This document shows positions 32,096 to 41,641 of a DNA stretch of 64,000 nucleotides, piece by piece. Made by a program: the position numbers and the translations under genes. Source of the DNA: Bacillus sp. FSL K6-3431 (GTDB taxonomy: Bacteria > Bacillota > Bacilli > Bacillales > Bacillaceae_C). Location: the NCBI RefSeq assembly GCF_038002605.1, contig NZ_JBBOCT010000001.1:1488001-1552000 (forward strand), read 5' to 3'. Each line of letters opens with the position of its first letter. Position 1 is the stretch's first letter. The notes beneath the pieces are model-generated. The model searched no databases, was not told the origin of the DNA, and saw nothing but the letters and a program-made list of their open reading frames with translations.

Positions 32096-33457
32096 TTATA
32101 TGGCATTTATCTCAACTGTTAACGTTTGAATAATAAATTCTAGATCGGCTTCCTCAATATTTAAAGGTGGAGCGAGTGTTAAGACATTATTAAAACCCGC
32201 TACAGTTGCGCCGTTTTTCCCGACAATCAACCCGTTTTGTTTACACCCTGATATAACTTTATTTACTAAGTTTGTTTCTAACGGTTCTTTCGTAGCCTTA
32301 TCTTGCACAAGTTCTATTCCTATCAACAAGCCTTTTCCTCTTACATCTCCAACGCAAGGATGGTTCTCAAGGGCTGTGGTTAAACTGTGTTTCAGATACG
32401 CTCCCAATTCTTTTGATCTGTCATATAAATTTTCCCGCTCCATAATCTCAATATTTTTCAGTGCAAGTGCGCATGCAGCCGGATTTCCACCAAATGTATT
32501 CACATGCCGGAAATAATCATATTCCTCCGATCCTTTAAAAGCTTCATATATTTCTTTTTTTACTGCTGTTGCTGATAAAGGTAAATAAGCACTTGTAATT
32601 CCTTTAGCCATCGTAATAATATCTGGTTTAACACCATAATTCATGAATCCAAAAGGTTTCCCTGTCCGACCAAAGCCACATATAACTTCGTCAACAATAA
32701 GTAATGCACCATGTTTCTCACAAACCTCTTTTACACCAGCCATATATCCATCAGGTGGAACAATCACACCACCACCAGTAATGATTGGCTCCATAATCAC
32801 CCCAGCAATTGTTTCACTTAGCTCCCACGTCATCACACGGTCAATCTCTTGTACTGACTGCAATTCTGAAGGCTTACAATCAGTGCGGTCCGAAGTACGA
32901 TATAAGTCGGGCGGCGCCACATGTAGGAATCCTGGAGCCAATTGCTCATATTTATATTTTCGTTGTGCTTGACCTGTGGCGGCTAATGCTCCCATAGAAT
33001 TACCATGATATGCACGGTATCTAGCTATAAACTTATAACGACTATGTTCACCTTTTTGTTGGTGATACTGTCTGGCAATCTTGAACGCAGCTTCATTAGC
33101 CTCAGATCCGCTATTGGAAAAGAAGATGACATACTCCTCACCTAACATTTCGTTTAATTTTTCTCCCAGTTTAATTGCAGGTTTATGACTTTGACTAAGT
33201 GGAAAATAGGCCATCTCTTTTAATTGCTCAAAAGCTGCTTCTGCGAGTTCAGTTCTACCATAACCAACGTTTACACACCATAAACCCGACATTGCGTCTA
33301 AATAACGTTTCCCAGTATGGTCTGTTACCCAAGAACCTTCAGCTTTTTCGGCAATCATAGTAGATTCAGGACTATACGGCTTCATTGAATGCCAAATATA
33401 ATCTTTATCCTTTGTTAAAAGTTCTTCTCCTTGTTTCATTTTGGTCATTCTTTTCAC
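32096..33457 (-). CDS. Class III omega-aminotransferase (beta-alanine:pyruvate type)
   Basis: The 453-residue PLP enzyme has YLDAMSGLWCVNVGYG, the cofactor loop SNSGSEANEAAFKIAR, the Asp of LLIVDEVICGFGRTG and the Schiff-base Lys in TMAKGITSAYLP. This subgroup includes beta-alanine/taurine-pyruvate transaminases. Next to the semialdehyde dehydrogenase and downstream of dihydropyrimidinase genes, it probably converts beta-alanine or 3-aminoisobutyrate to (methyl)malonate semialdehyde. It lies 11 bases after the dehydrogenase gene and is co-transcribed with it. Confidence 0.88.
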   Translation of the reverse strand: MKRMTKMKQGEELLTKDKDYIWHSMKPYSPESTMIAEKAEGSWVTDHTGKRYLDAMSGLWCVNVGYGRTELAEAAFEQLKEMAYFPLSQSHKPAIKLGEKLNEMLGEEYVIFFSNSGSEANEAAFKIARQYHQQKGEHSRYKFIARYRAYHGNSMGALAATGQAQRKYKYEQLAPGFLHVAPPDLYRTSDRTDCKPSELQSVQEIDRVMTWELSETIAGVIMEPIITGGGVIVPPDGYMAGVKEVCEKHGALLIVDEVICGFGRTGKPFGFMNYGVKPDIITMAKGITSAYLPLSATAVKKEIYEAFKGSEEYDYFRHVNTFGGNPAACALALKNIEIMERENLYDRSKELGAYLKHSLTTALENHPCVGDVRGKGLLIGIELVQDKATKEPLETNLVNKVISGCKQNGLIVGKNGATVAGFNNVLTLAPPLNIEEADLEFIIQTLTVEINAI

Positions 33458-33468
33458 CTCTTCACTTT

Positions 33469-34935
33469 TTAATAGTCAAATCTAGATGTAATCATCTTCT
33501 TACGGGTAAAGAAGTTCACCCCATCTTTACCATTAACATGAAGATCTCCATAAAAAGAATCCTTCCATCCTGAAAATGGGAAGAAAGCCATTGTTGCCGG
33601 AACACCTATATTAATTCCTAACATGCCTGCATCTGCTTCTTCTCTAAATTGTCTTACTGCCCTAGCATCTTTAGTATAAATAGTTGCTCCATTTCCGTAC
33701 CGCGACTTCCGAATATATTCGAGTCCTTCATCTAAATCATTTGCACGTAACAAACTTAAAACCGGAGCGAAAATTTCATCTTTTGCAATTGTCATATCAG
33801 GTGTCACATGATCAAATATCGTTGGACCTAAGAAAGTTCCTTCCTTTATTTCATCCATTTCCCTTCGGCCATCTCGGACTAATGATGCTCCTTCTTCCAG
33901 TCCCGTTTTTATATAATCCAATACTTTTGTACGGTGCGTCTCTCTTATAATAGGCGTTAATAAAACCTCTTCATCCAGCCCATTTCCAATAATTAGCTCA
34001 TCTGCTTTCCGCTTCAGCTCATTAACAAATGCATCATTATTACCCACAACAACGACTGAACTACATGCCATACAACGTTGTCCTGCACTTCCGTAAGCTG
34101 AGCTGATTACATGTGTAACAGCCTTTTTCATATCAGCGTCCGGCATGACAATATGATGATTTTTCGCCCCAGATAGTGCTTGAACACGTTTCCCTTGAGC
34201 AGCGGCACGTTCATAAACATACTTAGCAACTGGCTGGGAGCCGACAAATGAAATAGCTTTTACATCTTGATGATCAAGTAGACCATTTACAACGTCATGT
34301 GCACCATGAACAATATTTAAGACTCCTTTTGGAGCGCCAGCTTGCGAGAATAACTCGACAAGTTCACTTGCAAGGATTGGAGTACGCTCAGAAGGTTTAA
34401 GAATAAATGTATTTCCACATGCAATCGCCAAAGGGAACATCCACAAAGGAACCATCATCGGAAAGTTAAAGGGAGTAATTCCTCCAACAACACCTAATGG
34501 ATAACGAAACATCTCTGAGTCAATATCTTCTGCTATATTTGATAAAGTCTCGCCCATCATTAGCGTAGGGGCACCTGCAGCGAATTCAACACATTCAATC
34601 CCTCTTTGTACTTCCCCATACGCTTCTTTATATGCTTTTCCATTTTCTTGGACTACTAGTCGAGCTAGTTTATCATGATTTTCCGTTAATAGATAATGAT
34701 ATTTATATAATATTCTCGCTCTTTTTGGAACAGGCGTATTTTTCCAAGTCTTAAATGCTTCATTTGCAGCTCTTACTGCTTGATCGACATCTTCTTTTGA
34801 GGAGATTGGTACGCTTGCCAACATTTCTCCAGTTGCTGGATTAGGGACCTCTAGTGTATCTGCGCTTATTGCACAAACCCATTCACCATTAATATAGTTT
34901 TTTAAAACTGCTATTTCTTGATTGATCACTGTCAT
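33469..34935 (-). CDS. mmsA: CoA-acylating (methyl)malonate-semialdehyde dehydrogenase
   Basis: The 488-residue enzyme is an aldehyde dehydrogenase of the MmsA/IolA type: [42 protein letters not shown] and the catalytic Cys in [17 protein letters not shown]. It oxidises malonate or methylmalonate semialdehyde with CoA to acetyl- or propionyl-CoA. In other bacteria it also serves valine or inositol catabolism; here its neighbours argue for pyrimidine-derived beta-amino acids. A cre-like box lies about 60-73 bases upstream. Confidence 0.92.
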   Translation of the reverse strand: MTVINQEIAVLKNYINGEWVCAISADTLEVPNPATGEMLASVPISSKEDVDQAVRAANEAFKTWKNTPVPKRARILYKYHYLLTENHDKLARLVVQENGKAYKEAYGEVQRGIECVEFAAGAPTLMMGETLSNIAEDIDSEMFRYPLGVVGGITPFNFPMMVPLWMFPLAIACGNTFILKPSERTPILASELVELFSQAGAPKGVLNIVHGAHDVVNGLLDHQDVKAISFVGSQPVAKYVYERAAAQGKRVQALSGAKNHHIVMPDADMKKAVTHVISSAYGSAGQRCMACSSVVVVGNNDAFVNELKRKADELIIGNGLDEEVLLTPIIRETHRTKVLDYIKTGLEEGASLVRDGRREMDEIKEGTFLGPTIFDHVTPDMTIAKDEIFAPVLSLLRANDLDEGLEYIRKSRYGNGATIYTKDARAVRQFREEADAGMLGINIGVPATMAFFPFSGWKDSFYGDLHVNGKDGVNFFTRKKMITSRFDY

Positions 34936-34994
34936 ATAAATGCAGCCTCCTCTTTCCTTATATCAAATGCTTCTATATAAATTATCGCTTAAAA

Positions 34995-35008
34995 GGAAAG
35001 TGCTTTCA
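34995..35008 (-). promoter_or_regulatory. cre-like CcpA site upstream of mmsA
   Basis: TGAAAGCACTTTCC on the - strand matches the cre core TGAAAGCGCTTTCA at 12 of 14 positions, but has CA in place of the central CG. Catabolite repression of the beta-amino-acid genes is plausible. Confidence 0.45.
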
Positions 35009-35222
35009 TTAGACAGATTGTAAAATAACTCATTGCATTTTCTCCACATATTGCAAGAAATACAGAAGGAGCTGAAACAAAGGATTGTCTATGCTAGAAA
35101 GAAGAAAGCTAATAAGTTAACGAGTTCCGTTATCTATCGCAATAACCTAATTTACAGGTTAAAATTAATGAAAGTGTTTATCTACTCTCCGCATTTGCGG
35201 TGCTTTTTGTTACCTAATATAC

Positions 35223-35253
35223 AATAGCCTAGCTCGTAATGAACTAGGCTATT
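35223..35253. terminator. Bidirectional terminator
   Basis: AATAGCCTAG and CTAGGCTATT pair perfectly around an eleven-base loop, followed by TTCTTCTTT; the rightward reading has the better T tract. Confidence 0.7.
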
Positions 35254-35306
35254 TTCTTCTTTACTAAACTGCGCCCTTTAGTTGAAGATTATAACTTATA
35301 AATATA

Positions 35307-35930
35307 TTAAGTAAATATTGGTTTTATATTCAATAACCCAACATCAACTGATGTCTCTATATAGCCAAGTATCTGATTAAACGTAAAAACATTAAGATTT
35401 TCATTTATAACTTCCTTATCGTATTCCATATCCCCTAATACATAAGAAATGAATTTTTCAACATCTTTGGACTTAACCTCATCCAAATCTAAGATTGTAG
35501 GAAAATGGCTAATCGTTTTTCTCAATTCATCTGTGGTATCATAATATTCTAATAATTTTCCATTCAGTAATCGGAAATCATTATGGTATAACTTATATAA
35601 TCCTTCATCAGCATCCATTCTGTTCCTTAACCAAGAAAGATTAAAACCTCTTAGCCATATATTATCTGCAATTAAATGTGCACAGTACCCTAATATATAA
35701 TGATTTTTATTTTCTACTAGCAAACTATATTTATGTAAAAATCCTTTATAATCAATACTTCTTGAATAATCTTGTACCTCACCTATAAAGAAATGTGATA
35801 CATTTTTTTCTTCATGTAAAAAAACAGCATCTGGTGCAATGCTTCCAAGCAAAAATGATGTTTTATCTTCTATCGATAAAGACTCTGCAATTTTATTACC
35901 AATAATCAAGTGCATTATTCTTGAACCCAA
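35307..35930 (-). CDS. Zinc-dependent phospholipase C-like hydrolase domain protein
   Basis: TTG 35930 is chosen (AAAGGTG nine bases before; gives MGSRIMHLIIGNKIAESL). The 207-residue product has the metal-ligand spacing of the zinc-dependent phospholipase C-like domain: His in MHLIIGNK, APD in GSIAPDAVFLHEE, HFF, and YCAHLIADNIW. No signal peptide is visible, so the enzyme may be cytoplasmic, with unknown substrate. Neighbours do not suggest a role in pyrimidine metabolism. Confidence 0.7.
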   Translation of the reverse strand: MGSRIMHLIIGNKIAESLSIEDKTSFLLGSIAPDAVFLHEEKNVSHFFIGEVQDYSRSIDYKGFLHKYSLLVENKNHYILGYCAHLIADNIWLRGFNLSWLRNRMDADEGLYKLYHNDFRLLNGKLLEYYDTTDELRKTISHFPTILDLDEVKSKDVEKFISYVLGDMEYDKEVINENLNVFTFNQILGYIETSVDVGLLNIKPIFT

Positions 35931-36380
35931 AATTCCCAACACCTTTCAATAAATTTTACTATTCTGCTCTTTAGCTTTAAGTTCATAATTTTACAATGTT
36001 CTCTTATTTCTTTAATATGCAATTCAAATTTTTCTATCTTTTATAAATAACTATCTGCCATTACAATTCTTTGTGCTGGAGTTTGTCTACCCCGTCTGAT
36101 TTAAAAGGCTGACAAAAATCGTAATAGGTTCTTAATATTGTGATTCCATTTGTACATATTTAGGATTGAAATTGCTGTATATATAATTTTTCATCTCCTC
36201 TGTAAGTAACAGTCTTTCTAATAAAAAAAAGTTTTGTCTTATTTCCTAAAAAAAAGAGTTTACGGGCATTATCGTTAGCTCTTATAATCATTGATCTTAT
36301 TGCCTATAAGGAATCATCGACTAAGAACTGACATACATACGTCAGTTCCTGTTTCACCCCTGTATTTTATCGAGTATCCT
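35931..36380. other. Intergenic region with hairpin after pucR-like gene
   Basis: GAACTGAC (36325-36332) and GTCAGTTC (36341-36348) form an 8-base stem with ATACATAC loop, about 35 bases after the regulator stop, with only short T runs. The rest is A+T-rich and holds no gene. Confidence 0.5.
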
Positions 36381-38015
36381 CTAATAAACTTCACTATCCA
36401 CCTCGTTCATTTGTTTAGGAGTTTTTAAAAATTCATATGAAAATATCATCATTTCAATTACTAATCTTTTCTCCGGTTGCATAAAATCCCCACCCAATAA
36501 CTTTTCTAATTTTTGAATACGATGGTATAGTGTCTGCCTAACAATGAATAATCTCTTAGCAGTTTCTTGTTTTGAACCATTACAAGACAAATATGTTTTC
36601 AATGTCTCCATCAACTTCCCGTTGTATCTTTTGTCATAAAGAATAACTGCGTCTAGATATTCATATACAGTTTCATCTAAATCTATATGACGATTTAATA
36701 TTGAAATGAAACGAAAAATATGAAGATCATCATAAAAATGAGTATCAGATCGATTCTCTAGTCTCTCTTGGATGCGAATGGTTTCCAATGCAGTTTGATA
36801 GCTTTTATGAAGATTCGTTAACTCTTTCTCATATTTTCCAATTCCTATTAATTGTTTACTCATATGATTTTGCATTGGTGATTCGGAACTTTTCAATCTT
36901 TGAATACCTTCTTCCATTCTATTTTTCCATGGAGAAGTAGTTCTTTCATCAATAATGATAAAGATGAGTGTATTCCTTTTTTCTAAGGCAAAAAGTGCAA
37001 ATCCTTGCTGTTCAAATATTGCTTTAAAATACAATTTAAAATAGGTTAAATCCACATTTGAATATTCTTCAAAAGAATCAAGCTTACATATGCAAACTAA
37101 TGCTCCTTTAGGCTTTAAGTAAGGAGTATGGTAAGCTAGATACTCATCTATTGATTCTTCACTTTTTTTACCTTCTAACCATTCAGAAAGCCACTCCGTC
37201 TCTTCTACCCTACGCTTTTCTTCCACATAAAGATTACGTAAAAGTAACTGCGCTAGGGCAGTTGCTGTTCTATCTAAAATGAGTTGATCATATTCTGTTA
37301 ACGTTCTTTCGCTGGATGTGATGGTAAGCTCTGCATAGTTATCACCTAATAAATGAATCGGTATTCTAGCTATGGAGTAGGGTGTTTGTATCATGGAGGT
37401 AGACGCTTTATCCTTGTTTTCTATTACCTTTAGAAGGGTCTCTCGCTTCCGCTCGAAAACTTCTGGAATAAACTGTGTTTCATCATTGTTAAAAACAATA
37501 ATAACTTGAACTTGTAAATATTGTTGGATAAACTTGAGGATTTCATTATGATGTTCAATTGTTAATAGCTTTTTGTTTAGTGCTTGGGAATACTTTTCTA
37601 AGTCTGATATTATTTGATATTGGTGATTGATCAAGAGCGTATGAATGTCTTGGGTTATTTCTACAAATGGAACTTCCTTGTGGAATAGAATGATAGGAAA
37701 CCGAGCCTTATTTGCTATATCGATCATTTCCTGTGGAATCAAAGAGGTATATGTACCAATTTCAATGCATAGTCCAGCAGCATTGGAGTCAATTAATTGC
37801 TCCAAAAGAGAAACAAAATGTTCTTCTTTTTCTTTCCATGCGATACATGTAGATAAAATTAATTCATCCCCATTCAAAAGATCACGAATATTTGTTACTT
37901 CTACTACATGGACCCATTTTACTGAACGGTTTAGTCCTTCATTACCTGCAATTACTTCTACCGTTTCAAAATGCTTTCTTTCTAGAATGTCTTTTACAGT
38001 AATATAAGATTTCAT
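36381..38015 (-). CDS. PucR-family transcriptional regulator of pyrimidine/purine catabolism
   Basis: The 544-residue protein has an N-terminal PucR domain (YITVKDILERKHFETVEVIA ... ELILSTCIAW), a middle GGDEF-like region and a C-terminal PucR-type helix-turn-helix (TLKTYLSCNGSKQETAKRLF, VRQTLYHRIQKLEKLLGG). PucR of B. subtilis controls purine catabolism in response to allantoin-type intermediates. Here the placement beside preTA, dihydropyrimidinase and the permease argues for control of this cluster, with a pathway intermediate as likely effector. It has its own intergenic region and terminator of the upstream gene before it. Confidence 0.88.
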   Translation of the reverse strand: MKSYITVKDILERKHFETVEVIAGNEGLNRSVKWVHVVEVTNIRDLLNGDELILSTCIAWKEKEEHFVSLLEQLIDSNAAGLCIEIGTYTSLIPQEMIDIANKARFPIILFHKEVPFVEITQDIHTLLINHQYQIISDLEKYSQALNKKLLTIEHHNEILKFIQQYLQVQVIIVFNNDETQFIPEVFERKRETLLKVIENKDKASTSMIQTPYSIARIPIHLLGDNYAELTITSSERTLTEYDQLILDRTATALAQLLLRNLYVEEKRRVEETEWLSEWLEGKKSEESIDEYLAYHTPYLKPKGALVCICKLDSFEEYSNVDLTYFKLYFKAIFEQQGFALFALEKRNTLIFIIIDERTTSPWKNRMEEGIQRLKSSESPMQNHMSKQLIGIGKYEKELTNLHKSYQTALETIRIQERLENRSDTHFYDDLHIFRFISILNRHIDLDETVYEYLDAVILYDKRYNGKLMETLKTYLSCNGSKQETAKRLFIVRQTLYHRIQKLEKLLGGDFMQPEKRLVIEMMIFSYEFLKTPKQMNEVDSEVY

Positions 38016-38128
38016 TTTTAATAACCCCCTCTTATATTGAATTTTGTACCATCTCTTATATTATAAGCTAAAACCAAGTGGTTATGAGGTAGCTTCTCTA
38101 TTTTATTACAATTTTCACAAAAATAAGA

Positions 38129-38159
38129 AACTGGTAAACCTTTTTTTGGCTTACCAGTT
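38129..38159 (-). terminator. Terminator at the end of the catabolic operon
   Basis: On the - strand AACTGGTAA pairs with TTACCAGTT, followed by TCTTATTTTTG, fifteen bases after the 38174 stop. It separates the operon from the regulator gene. Confidence 0.8.
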
Positions 38160-38173
38160 CCGCAACATATATT

Positions 38174-38404
38174 TCAAGCATTTTCTGTCTGTTGTTTAAT
38201 TAAATAGACAGCAAAGTATTTTCGACCTTCAGCGGTAGATATGTGTAGTATCTCATTTTTATGTTTATTGTTTGGATTTATACTTTTTTCAAATTCTACA
38301 AAAGCCCCACTTAAATTCTCAATTATGTTTTTAATAACATATCCCTCTTGTAATAAGAAGTCTATGCGGTCACGTTCTTGTAAAAATTCCTGATACTCAG
38401 ACAT
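38174..38404 (-). CDS. Small conserved-looking protein of the pyrimidine operon, 76 residues
   Basis: A helical protein (MSEYQEFLQERDRIDFLLQE ... LSGAFVEFEKS) with a C-terminal strand region HISTAEGRKYFAVYLIKQQ. It lies 21 bases after the permease gene and just before the operon terminator. It has no membrane helix and no known motif; possibly an accessory or regulatory partner of the permease. Unknown. Confidence 0.6.
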   Translation of the reverse strand: MSEYQEFLQERDRIDFLLQEGYVIKNIIENLSGAFVEFEKSINPNNKHKNEILHISTAEGRKYFAVYLIKQQTENA

Positions 38405-38425
38405 CTCTCTAACACGTCCCTTCTT

Positions 38426-39898
38426 TTATATTTGTGTGTTTATAGGCTCTGGGACGACTAATGGATCTTGACCAGTATCAATATCCCAGTCCCTTCCAAC
38501 CGTAATCCCTAAATATTTATCATCATTTGGGTCTTCAATTTCGGCTTGTTTATATTTAATAAACCACCAATATTTAGCCAAGAAATAGTAAATAACAGCT
38601 CCTACTACAAAGCCTATGATAAAGGAATATGTTTGCAGAAAATAGGAAGCGAGCCCGCCAATAACCCAAGCAATCATTCCGGCCATATTAAACCCATTCA
38701 TAAATTTAAATTGACCATTCACTTCATACAGATCATGGACATTCACCCGCCTTTTGCGAAGCACATAGTAGTCAGTGAATAAAATACCAACAATCGCGGA
38801 GAGAATTCCTCCAATAATGAGTAATGCCGGGATAATGATATCAAACAAACTCCATGGCTGGACAACGATACCAATAATACCAGCAATTATTACCGCTAAC
38901 CAAAAAGGCACCTTTGGACCACCAACGTTTGAAAAAATTGTAGCTGCTGGAATAACATTGGCAGATGTATTTGTCGACCATTGCGCAAACACAATCATTA
39001 ATAATAATATCCCTAGAATAAATCCGCTTGCGGCTTCCTGAAGTGCAACAACAGGGTCAAAATTGGATACAGCAATATAGGAAACAGCACCAATAATGAT
39101 CATAAATGTATTTACGATCGGCATGACGATGATACTCCCTACTATTTGTGATTTATTTCGTTTAAACCAGTTTCGTTCATTTTTTGGCGCTTTGAAAAAT
39201 CTAGACAATGACGGCATATCGGCTGCTAATGTAGCCCAAAATCCCATATTACTCATGATGACAACCATAAATGCTGTTATCGCAGCACCGCCTGTAACGG
39301 GACTTTCCACCCACCCCCAAACTTCCCTTCCTTGCGACATTGCTTGATCCGAGAGAGATGTATACATCCATGCAGAAATAAGAATAATCGTTGGCGCTGC
39401 CAAATCCGCAAACCGTTCAATTGCTTTTATTCCTAATGCTGTATTTACTAATTGAACTACTGCAAATAGTAAGAAGCATACAAACCAGTTATCAAATCCC
39501 CAGAGTATATTTAAAATTCCATTCATCGCTGTTGCTCCGAAATACGTATTGAGCCCAAACCAACAAGATGCTGTTATACCACGTACTAAGGATGGAATAT
39601 GTGTACCAATCGTTCCAAATGGTGCCCTCATATAGACTGGAAAGGAAAGACCATGTTCGATACCTATATCGCCAATGATGGTCATAAAGATTCCTATCGC
39701 GACAGATCCAATAATCGTTGCAAAAACAACCCATCCTAATGATAAACTTTGAACTCCTGAGCCACCAATGGCAAATGCCGCTAAAACAACTGCCATCCCT
39801 ACCCAAATAACTGCAAAACCTTTCGATCCTATTTTTCTATCACCGTGAGATATAGGTAGTAAATCATCAGACTTCAAATAACTCCCATTCTGCTTCAT
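38426..39898 (-). CDS. NCS1-family nucleobase/hydantoin permease
   Basis: The 490-residue integral membrane protein has about twelve helices and the NCS1 signature region near its start (GSKGFAVIWVGMAVVLAAFA), a helix with GIEHGLSFPVYMRAPFG and ITASCWFGLNTYFGATA. Family members move uracil, allantoin, hydantoin or related bases with H+ or Na+. The gene order (PucR, permease, dihydropyrimidinase, PreTA) suggests uracil/thymine or dihydropyrimidine uptake. Ligand cannot be fixed from sequence. Confidence 0.88.
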   Translation of the reverse strand: MKQNGSYLKSDDLLPISHGDRKIGSKGFAVIWVGMAVVLAAFAIGGSGVQSLSLGWVVFATIIGSVAIGIFMTIIGDIGIEHGLSFPVYMRAPFGTIGTHIPSLVRGITASCWFGLNTYFGATAMNGILNILWGFDNWFVCFLLFAVVQLVNTALGIKAIERFADLAAPTIILISAWMYTSLSDQAMSQGREVWGWVESPVTGGAAITAFMVVIMSNMGFWATLAADMPSLSRFFKAPKNERNWFKRNKSQIVGSIIVMPIVNTFMIIIGAVSYIAVSNFDPVVALQEAASGFILGILLLMIVFAQWSTNTSANVIPAATIFSNVGGPKVPFWLAVIIAGIIGIVVQPWSLFDIIIPALLIIGGILSAIVGILFTDYYVLRKRRVNVHDLYEVNGQFKFMNGFNMAGMIAWVIGGLASYFLQTYSFIIGFVVGAVIYYFLAKYWWFIKYKQAEIEDPNDDKYLGITVGRDWDIDTGQDPLVVPEPINTQI

Positions 39899-40185
39899 GA
39901 AACCCCCCCTATTTTCTGGTGTGGAACTTTCTAAACACGGGCGCTAGAAATCATTAAAAGGGAATATATGATTTACTCCCCACCAACGTATCTTTAGTCT
40001 TCTTTGGATTTTCCTCTGTATCCAATCTATTGATTCGGCTACCATTAATGTTACATTCCAATTCCCCCTTTCGTTATTTATTTTAAAGATTCTGAATATT
40101 TACATATGAATCGAGTGGAGGATTCTAGTATGAATAATCCTCCACCTAGTTCCAAATTATTTAATTTATGATTAACTGTACAATT
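39899..40185. other. Intergenic region with a 10-bp hairpin
   Basis: GTGGAGGATT (40115-40124) and AATCCTCCAC (40136-40145) form a perfect stem downstream of the dihydropyrimidinase gene, without a T tract. It may stabilise the upstream mRNA or attenuate read-through into the permease gene. Confidence 0.5.
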
Positions 40186-41610
40186 TTAATGGGTTAATTT
40201 CTTTTTTTCTTTTACTTTTTCGTTTTCGTTTGCCCCATACTTAGCACGCTTCAAATATTGCCCAGAACCTAACTCACCAACAAATTGTTTATCGCGAATG
40301 ACAAATTCTCCTCTGGATAATACAGAAACAGGTTCTCCTGTAATCTTCATTCCTTCAAAGGCATTATAATCTACTGCCATATGGTGTGTTTTAGCTGAAA
40401 TTGTTCTTTCTACTTTAGGATCAAAGATCACTATATCAGCATCTACTCCAACAGCAATTGTTCCTTTTTTAGGATATAATCCAAATAATTTAGCAACTTT
40501 TGTTGATGTAATATCCACGAACTGATTTAATGTAATCCGTCCTTTCTTTACACCTTCGGAAAAGAATACACTTAATCGATCCTCGATAAATGGCCCACCA
40601 TTTGGAATTTTTGTAAAGTCTCCTTTTCCAAGATCCTTTTGTCCATTAAAATCAAACGAACATTGATCAGAGCCTAATGTTTGAAGTTGCCCCGTTTTAA
40701 GCGCATTCCATAAAACATCTTGGTTCCACTTTTCCCGAAGGGGTGGTGACCACACATATTTTGCTCCTTCAAAATTCGCTCTTTCTAAATAGGATTGATC
40801 TAATAATAAATATTGCGGGCATGTTTCTCCCCATATCTCTATCCCGTTATTTCTTGCTTCTGCAATTTTCTTAGCAGCATCAGCGCACGAAACGTGAACA
40901 ACATATAACTGAGAGTTTGCTAGTCCTGCAAATGTTGCTGCTCTTCCCGTAGCCTCTCCTTCAATTTCTGGTGGTCTAGTTAATGCGTGGTAAATTGGAT
41001 CAGTATTCCCCTGCTCCAATGCTTTTTTTGTTAAATAATCAATTACATCTCCATTTTCAGCATGAACCATAACAAGTGCCCCAAGTTCTTCAGCCGCAAC
41101 CAAGATCTGGAAAAGTGTTTCATCATCTGCTTGAAGTACGTTTTTATAAGCCATAAATACTTTAAAAGAAGTAATTCCTTCATTGTCAATTACGGATGGA
41201 AGTTCTTCTAATACAGCTTCATTCACCTCTCCAATCATGAGGTGAAATCCGTAATCAATCACCGCTTTATTATTTGCTTTTGCGTGCCACGTTTCAATGG
41301 CGTCTTTTAATGGCTCACCTTTATTTGTTAAACAAAAGTCAATAACTGTTGTCGTACCGCCAAAAGCTGCAGCTATTGTACCCGTTTCGAAATCATCTTT
41401 TGTTACCGTACCACCAAACGGCATTTCTAGATGTGTATGCGGATCGATTCCACCTGGAAATAGGTAACAGCCCTTCGCATCAATAACCTCGGCACCCTCT
41501 GTAGAAAGATTTTCACCAATTTTACTAATAACGCCATTTTCTATGAATACGTCCGCATTGTATGTATCTGCTGCGGTTACAATTATTCCATTCTTGATAA
41601 CTTTTCCCAT
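40186..41610 (-). CDS. hydA: Dihydropyrimidinase (D-hydantoinase)
   Basis: The 474-residue enzyme has all bi-metal amidohydrolase ligands: H58 and H60 in GGIDPHTHLEMPFGG, the carbamylated Lys about 150 in EGITSFKVFMAYK, His in MVHAENGDVI, His in YVVHVSCADA and Asp in LGSDQCSF. It opens the ring of dihydrouracil or dihydrothymine to N-carbamoyl-beta-amino acids. It lies directly downstream of preA (31 bases). It has a C-terminal Lys/Glu-rich tail as often in this family. Confidence 0.94.
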   Translation of the reverse strand: MGKVIKNGIIVTAADTYNADVFIENGVISKIGENLSTEGAEVIDAKGCYLFPGGIDPHTHLEMPFGGTVTKDDFETGTIAAAFGGTTTVIDFCLTNKGEPLKDAIETWHAKANNKAVIDYGFHLMIGEVNEAVLEELPSVIDNEGITSFKVFMAYKNVLQADDETLFQILVAAEELGALVMVHAENGDVIDYLTKKALEQGNTDPIYHALTRPPEIEGEATGRAATFAGLANSQLYVVHVSCADAAKKIAEARNNGIEIWGETCPQYLLLDQSYLERANFEGAKYVWSPPLREKWNQDVLWNALKTGQLQTLGSDQCSFDFNGQKDLGKGDFTKIPNGGPFIEDRLSVFFSEGVKKGRITLNQFVDITSTKVAKLFGLYPKKGTIAVGVDADIVIFDPKVERTISAKTHHMAVDYNAFEGMKITGEPVSVLSRGEFVIRDKQFVGELGSGQYLKRAKYGANENEKVKEKKKLTH

Positions 41611-41641
41611 GCTTATCCTCCTTCTATTTTTTGGAGACGGT

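Larger units (their letters stand above)
34936..35306. other. Intergenic region with cre-like box and bidirectional terminator
   Basis: Besides the cre-like site (34995-35008), it holds a terminator hairpin AATAGCCTAG/CTAGGCTATT at about 35223-35253. A short rightward frame (35033-35227) has no ribosome site and a composition like non-coding DNA. Confidence 0.55.

Noticed and set aside
35033..35227. Rightward 64-codon ORF between mmsA and the hydrolase gene
   Set aside because: No ribosome site; the product is low-complexity and Lys/Leu-rich; the region carries control elements.
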